From contig NC_081411.1 in assembly GCF_030272615.1 (NCBI RefSeq), forward strand, positions 184,567,572-184,631,571: 64,000 bases of DNA, in the 5' to 3' direction. Origin of the DNA: Cryptomeria japonica. Taxonomy: Eukaryota > Streptophyta > Pinopsida > Cupressales > Cupressaceae. The translations under genes were made by a program, and so were the position numbers. Shown here piece by piece: positions 59,630-64,000 of this stretch. The notes below the pieces were generated by a model. The model saw only the letters and a program-made list of their open reading frames with translations. It had not been told where the DNA came from and did no database searches. Positions within the stretch are counted from its first letter, which is position 1, and each line of letters opens with the position of its first letter.

Positions 59630-62280
59630 AAGCCAAATGTAATCTTAATTATAAGACTAAACCAAATTGTACCCTAAAACCCAAACTAAATTAAACCCTA
59701 ATTGTAAACCTAATTGAATAGTAGCCTAAATTGAATAATAAATCTAAACCAAAGTAAACCATAATCCTAAAAATTAATTGAAGGATAAAATTATCAATAA
59801 CTTGAATCCATATTGAATGCTAACCCTAAAACTAATTGAATAGATGATCAAATAGAACCTTATCCTAACCCAGGTAAAATAAAATACCAAACCTATTGTT
59901 AAGCCATGTAAACCCTAATTCTAAACCACATTAAACCCTATCTATAAATACAAACATAATTTAAATGTATTCCTAATACTAAAAAATAAATCAAATCATA
60001 ACCCTCCACTTAATTAAACAATAACGCAAATTGGAGCCAAACAGTAAATCAAATTGAACACTAACCCTCTACCTAATTTAACATCAGACAAAACTAATTT
60101 CTAACCCTAATAATAATTAAACACTAAAGTAAATTTCTCCCTAACCCTAAATTAATTGAAGCATAACCTTAATACTAGACCAAAGCCCAAATTGAACTCT
60201 AACTCTAAACCTAATTTAATAGTAGACCAAATTGAAACTTATTGGAACCCTAGACTAAATAAACGTAATTAAACACCAACCCTGACATTATAAATTGAAT
60301 TGAACCATACCCCTAAACCTAACTTAAAATGATAATAAAGTATACCCTAACACTAAACTAAATTGATCCTTTACCTCGACCCATAAGGAAATTTAACCTT
60401 AACCTAACATTATACAACATTGGATCATAACCTTAAACATTATAAAACATGAAATCAAATTAAATTCTAACCCTACATCCAAGTGAATATAATTCTTAAA
60501 CCAAATTATACCCTAACCTTAAACCAAAGTGAACATAAATCCTTGACCAAATTGAACCCTAACCTTAAAACTAATTAAACCACAACTTTATCACTAAAAT
60601 TGAATCCATATTTAACCCTAAACTTAAACCTAATAATAAACCAAATCAAACTCGAACAGTAAATGAAATTGAACCTTAGCCATTAATCTAAATGCAATAT
60701 TAAACCTAAACTAAATTGTACCCTAACCCTACTGCTAAAACAAATCAAACCCTAACCTAAGCCATGGACCTACAATTGAACACTAAAGAAAATTGATCCC
60801 TAATCATAAACCTAATTGAACAGTAAACTAGATTGAACAATAACACCAAACCAAATTAAACCATAAACCAAAATGAACCTTGACACTTACTATATTAGAT
60901 TTACTCTTTTAATTATAAACTAACTCTAATTTTATATGTAACTTGACCCTAACTCTAAACCAAAGTAAACCATAATCCTAAAATTAATTGAACCATAACA
61001 TTAGCAATAACTTGAATCCGTATTGAACCCTAACCCTAAAACTAATTGAATAATAGATCAAATTGAAGCTTACCCTAACCATAGGAAATATAAAACACTA
61101 AAATTATTGTTAAGCCATACTAAACCCTAATTGGGAACCTAATTAAACCCTATCTATAAAACTAAACATAATTGAAATGTATTCCTAACACTAGAAAATA
61201 AATCGAGACATAACCCTAAACTTAATTAAACAATAATGCAAATTGGAGCCAAACACTAAATCAAATTGAACACTAACCCTCTACCTAATTTAACATTGGA
61301 CCAACTTAATTTATAACCCTAATGATAATTGAATACTAAACTAAATTGACTACTAACCCTAAATTTATTGAGCCATAACTTTAATAGTAGACCAAAGACT
61401 AAAATGAAATCTGACTCTAAACCTAATAGAATACTAGATGAAATTCAAACTTATCTCAACCCTAGACCAAATCAAACCCTACCTATAAGACTAATCCTAA
61501 TAAATCAAAATTTATAAGAATAAACCTAATTAAATTGCTAACCCTAACATTACAAACTGAATTAAACTAAAGCCCTAAACCTAATTTAGCATTACAATAA
61601 AGTATACACTAACACTAAACTAAATTGATCCTTAACCTAGACCCTTAACCAAATTTAACCCTAACCTAAAATTTTACAACATTGAATCGTAACCTTAAAC
61701 ATAATAAAGCATGAAATCAAAATAAACTCTAAGTCTACATTAAAGTGACCATAAATCCTAAACCAAATATTACCCTAACTCTAGACCAAACTGAACATAA
61801 ATCCTCGACCAAATTGTACCCTAAACCTAACCCCAACACTAAAACATATAGAACTATAATGCTAAATGAAATTGAACTTTAACCATTAACTTAATTAAAC
61901 AATTAAACCTAAACAAAAATGTACCCTAGCCCTATCATTAAAACAATTTGAAGATAACCCTAATTCTATGCTTTTAATACAAACCCTAGCTCTAATATTT
62001 TATGTAACTTGACCATAACATTAAACCAAATTGAACCCTAACACTAAAAGTAATTGAAGCATAACCTTATCACTAAACGTGAATTCAAATTGAAGCTTAA
62101 CCCTAAACCTAATTAGATAATGGATCAAATTGAATCTTACGCCAACCCAAAGGCCAAATAAACCCTAGACAAAGTTCAACTATAACCCTAAATCGTAAAC
62201 AAAATTGAAACCTAATACAATGACAAATTAAATCTTAACCCTAAAACCAAATTAAACAATAAACCTAAACCAAATAAAAT
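59630..62280. repeat. Degenerate telomere-like satellite, CCCTAA strand
   Basis: About 2.65 kb dominated by aaccctaa and variants such as accaaattgaaccctaa. A higher-order repeat is visible: the block at 59750 ('caaagtaaaccataatcct') recurs at 60961, a period of 1,211 bp, and later landmarks recur at 1,211-1,260 bp. A third, partial unit starts near 61975. It is interstitial rather than a chromosome end, since ordinary sequence follows on both sides. Confidence 0.85.
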
Positions 62281-62480
62281 TAGAGTTTATAGTTAGGGTT
62301 AGACTTAATTAAACTTAGCAATTAGTCTGATTCAATTACAATTAAATTTTAATAAAGATTAGGGCTCAACAAAGGTTGGAGCTAGAATTTTATGAGGGTT
62401 AGGGATAGGGTTCGATTAGAATCATAATTTTATAATGCTTTTCTTTTAATTAAAGTTTACTTAGGGTTGCTGTTAGTGTT
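62281..62480. repeat. Telomere-like sequence, opposite strand (TTAGGG)
   Basis: From 62281 the motif switches to tagggttag / gggttagggatagggtt on the same strand and fades out by about 62490. The two blocks are therefore in inverted orientation, CCCTAA on the left and TTAGGG on the right. Confidence 0.75.
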
Positions 62481-62489
62481 AGGGATCAC

Positions 62490-63189
62490 TTATGAATACC
62501 ATCATAATATAGATTTAGAGTTAAACTTATATTAACCTTATGAATAAATTGCAATCAACTATGATTATGACTTGATTAAAGTTTTAATAAATTAATAATT
62601 TTAACATAACTTAATTTATTTAATTTTAAAACTTAATTCAATAACTTAATTTAATAAATTAATTTACAAAATTTTAATTTGAGCTTTCCTTCAATAAGAA
62701 AAAGAAAATTTATTAAATCTAAATTATTTAACTTTAGAATATTATTTTATATTTAATTTTTCTAAATAATTAATAAAAATTATTAAAATTATAAATTAAT
62801 AAATGTTTATTAATTTTATTTTTGATAGGTTGCAATTGTGAATGAAAGTAAGTCTAGAAATATCGAGACTTATATTTTGTAATGTGATAAATTAAATATT
62901 ATTTAAGTAGAACAAATAAAAAATTAAAGCTATGATATATCTCCACTTTATATATAATCTAATATATATTCATGAAAAAATCATAATACCTCATATTAAT
63001 AAATTCCATCCCCACAACTACCTTGCATTAATGAAAATGAATAAAGCATAAGGTATTACACTGCTTAAATAAAAATATAAGTTATCTAAGAATAAAGTGT
63101 AAATGTTGATGGAGAAATAATCTTTATTAAAAATATTTTGATGTCGGTTGATGAACACTGTATGATGTTTGATTATATCTTTAGTGTGG
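62490..63189. other. AT-rich spacer with family X segment at 62975-63070
   Basis: No gene. 62985-63065 ('accttgcattaatgaaaatg') matches the family X landmark at 57750 and 16830. Confidence 0.55.
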
Positions 63190-63775
63190 TCTTTTCTTTT
63201 TGGTAAATAGGCCTTCTCTATTAATTAAAAATATTAAAGTACATATTCACAAAAAAAGGTCAGGGGATACAAGATCACCTTGCGAGAGTCACACGGCTAG
63301 CAATCGAAATAAAAAAACAAAGATATTCCTCAAAAAAAATTCGTCAAGAAGCCAAAGCAGAGGCAGCCGAGGGAGGAGGATCAAGATAATCTTTCTTGCC
63401 CCAAACATCAGCGGGGTGAGGTTTTGGGTCCGGCACGGACCACCCATCTTCAGGATCTTTGTCAATTTCTCCTTCCTCCTGCCTAAGAGGTGAAATTGCC
63501 AGGGCTAGACGAGGAAACATGGAAGGGGTGGTAGAAGGCCACCTAGAGCCATCACCAGTAGGAGGAGTAAAAGTCACAAGAGCAGCAGAAGTCCACCCCG
63601 AGGTAGAGCCACAACACAGAGGAGAAGCCAAGGGGTGCCTCCATGAATCATCTCTCCTGCTAGAGGAGTGACGAGGAGCTTGGGACCACAGGGTCTGAGA
63701 GCAATAGGTAGATGAATTGCGGCCATAGCAGTGGCTGTATCCATTCAATTTTTTTTTCCATATCAACAAGGAACC
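63190..63775 (-). mobile_element. Short GC-rich retroposon inside family X
   Basis: The block is much more GC-rich than its surroundings and separates the family X parts 62975-63070 and 63820-64000. On the minus strand it ends TTAATTAATAGAGAAGGCC, TATTTACC and an A-rich tail (63235-63190), resembling the tail at 6480-6534. This fits a truncated LINE or a retrocopy. Confidence 0.5.
63344..63769 (-). pseudogene. Open frame within GC-rich retroposon, family unknown
   Basis: An uninterrupted 141-codon frame, Ser/Pro/Trp-rich, ending EDGWSVPDPKPHPADVWGKK and DYLDPPPSAASALAS. I do not recognise it. It could be a piece of LINE ORF1 or a processed host transcript, or a chance frame in GC-rich DNA. 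Confidence 0.3.
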
Positions 63776-63819
63776 GACTATAAGATTTGGTGTGCCTTAA
63801 ATGAAGGATTGATTTGTGC

Positions 63820-64000
63820 TAATTGTGATAATGGGTATGTTTAGTAAGGTGATAAAATGTTTGATGTTAAACCACTTTTTCTCAAACAATTAGTTTCATT
63901 AGATGTTTTAATTATTTTTTTATTAGAAATGATTACGATATATAATACTAATTATTAAATATTAAGTATATAATAGAGAAGGTGTGTGTTAAAAATGTTG
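63820..64000 (+). repeat. Family X copy at right edge
   Basis: 'gggtatgtttagtaaggtg', 'aaaccac' and 'agtttcatt' match 57838-57910 and 16910-16975. The end ('aagtatataatagagaaggt') matches 6990. No foldback element lies between these two parts here, unlike at 17066. Confidence 0.65.

Noticed and set aside
59630-62280. CRISPR-like array suggested by regular short repeats
   Set aside because: No constant repeat with unique spacers; the pattern is degenerate telomere-type satellite in a plant genome.
59630-62480. Chromosome end or telomere fusion point
   Set aside because: The repeats are degenerate, embedded in ordinary sequence, and inverted in the opposite sense to a head-to-head fusion.

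Overview
The window is a stretch of a large, AT-rich, repeat-laden plant nuclear genome. The contents suggest a gymnosperm, probably a conifer: plant-type L1 LINEs, Copia and Gypsy LTR fossils, PLS-type PPR pseudogenes, a host gene with a 4.3 kb first intron, and a block of degenerate Arabidopsis-type telomere repeats inside the chromosome. The species cannot be fixed from the sequence alone. I see no tRNA, rRNA or CRISPR array.

The one convincing intact host gene is on the minus strand at 49472-57045. It has three exons, phase-consistent splice sites and a 612-residue product with about nine ankyrin repeats followed by a four-helix PGG membrane domain (ACD6/ITN1-like family). Its introns carry a 47-bp tandem repeat and pieces of a foldback (MITE-like) element.

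Layout: 1-2590 is the 3' part of a LINE with an RNase H domain. 3787-4464 is an unrecognised decayed reading frame. 6335-6534 is a retroposon tail. 6540-8000 and 16697-18090 are copies of a dispersed repeat, here called family X. 9716-10340 plus 16697-17065 is a second copy of the ankyrin gene's 5' end and upstream DNA, split by a near full-length 6.35 kb LINE (10341-16693, minus). 19593-19850 is a PPR remnant. 22801-23083 is a SINE-like insertion with a target duplication. 23742-25348 and 33464-35012 are two copies of a PPR pseudogene segment. Between them lie a 3'-truncated Copia fossil (25349-30128) and a truncated Gypsy-type fossil (30129-33463). 38361-45043 is a fuller copy of that Gypsy-type element, with about 1.6 kb LTRs and only gag-like coding remnants. 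45044-47100 looks like part of another LTR. 59630-62480 is telomere-like satellite with a period of about 1.2 kb and a strand switch near 62281. 62970-64000 is another family X copy holding a short retroposon.

No set of genes here works as a pathway. The history is insertion and duplication around one ankyrin-PGG gene. The most informative structures are the filled/empty site pair for the LINE, the PPR segment duplication around the nested LTR fossils, and the telomere-like block.
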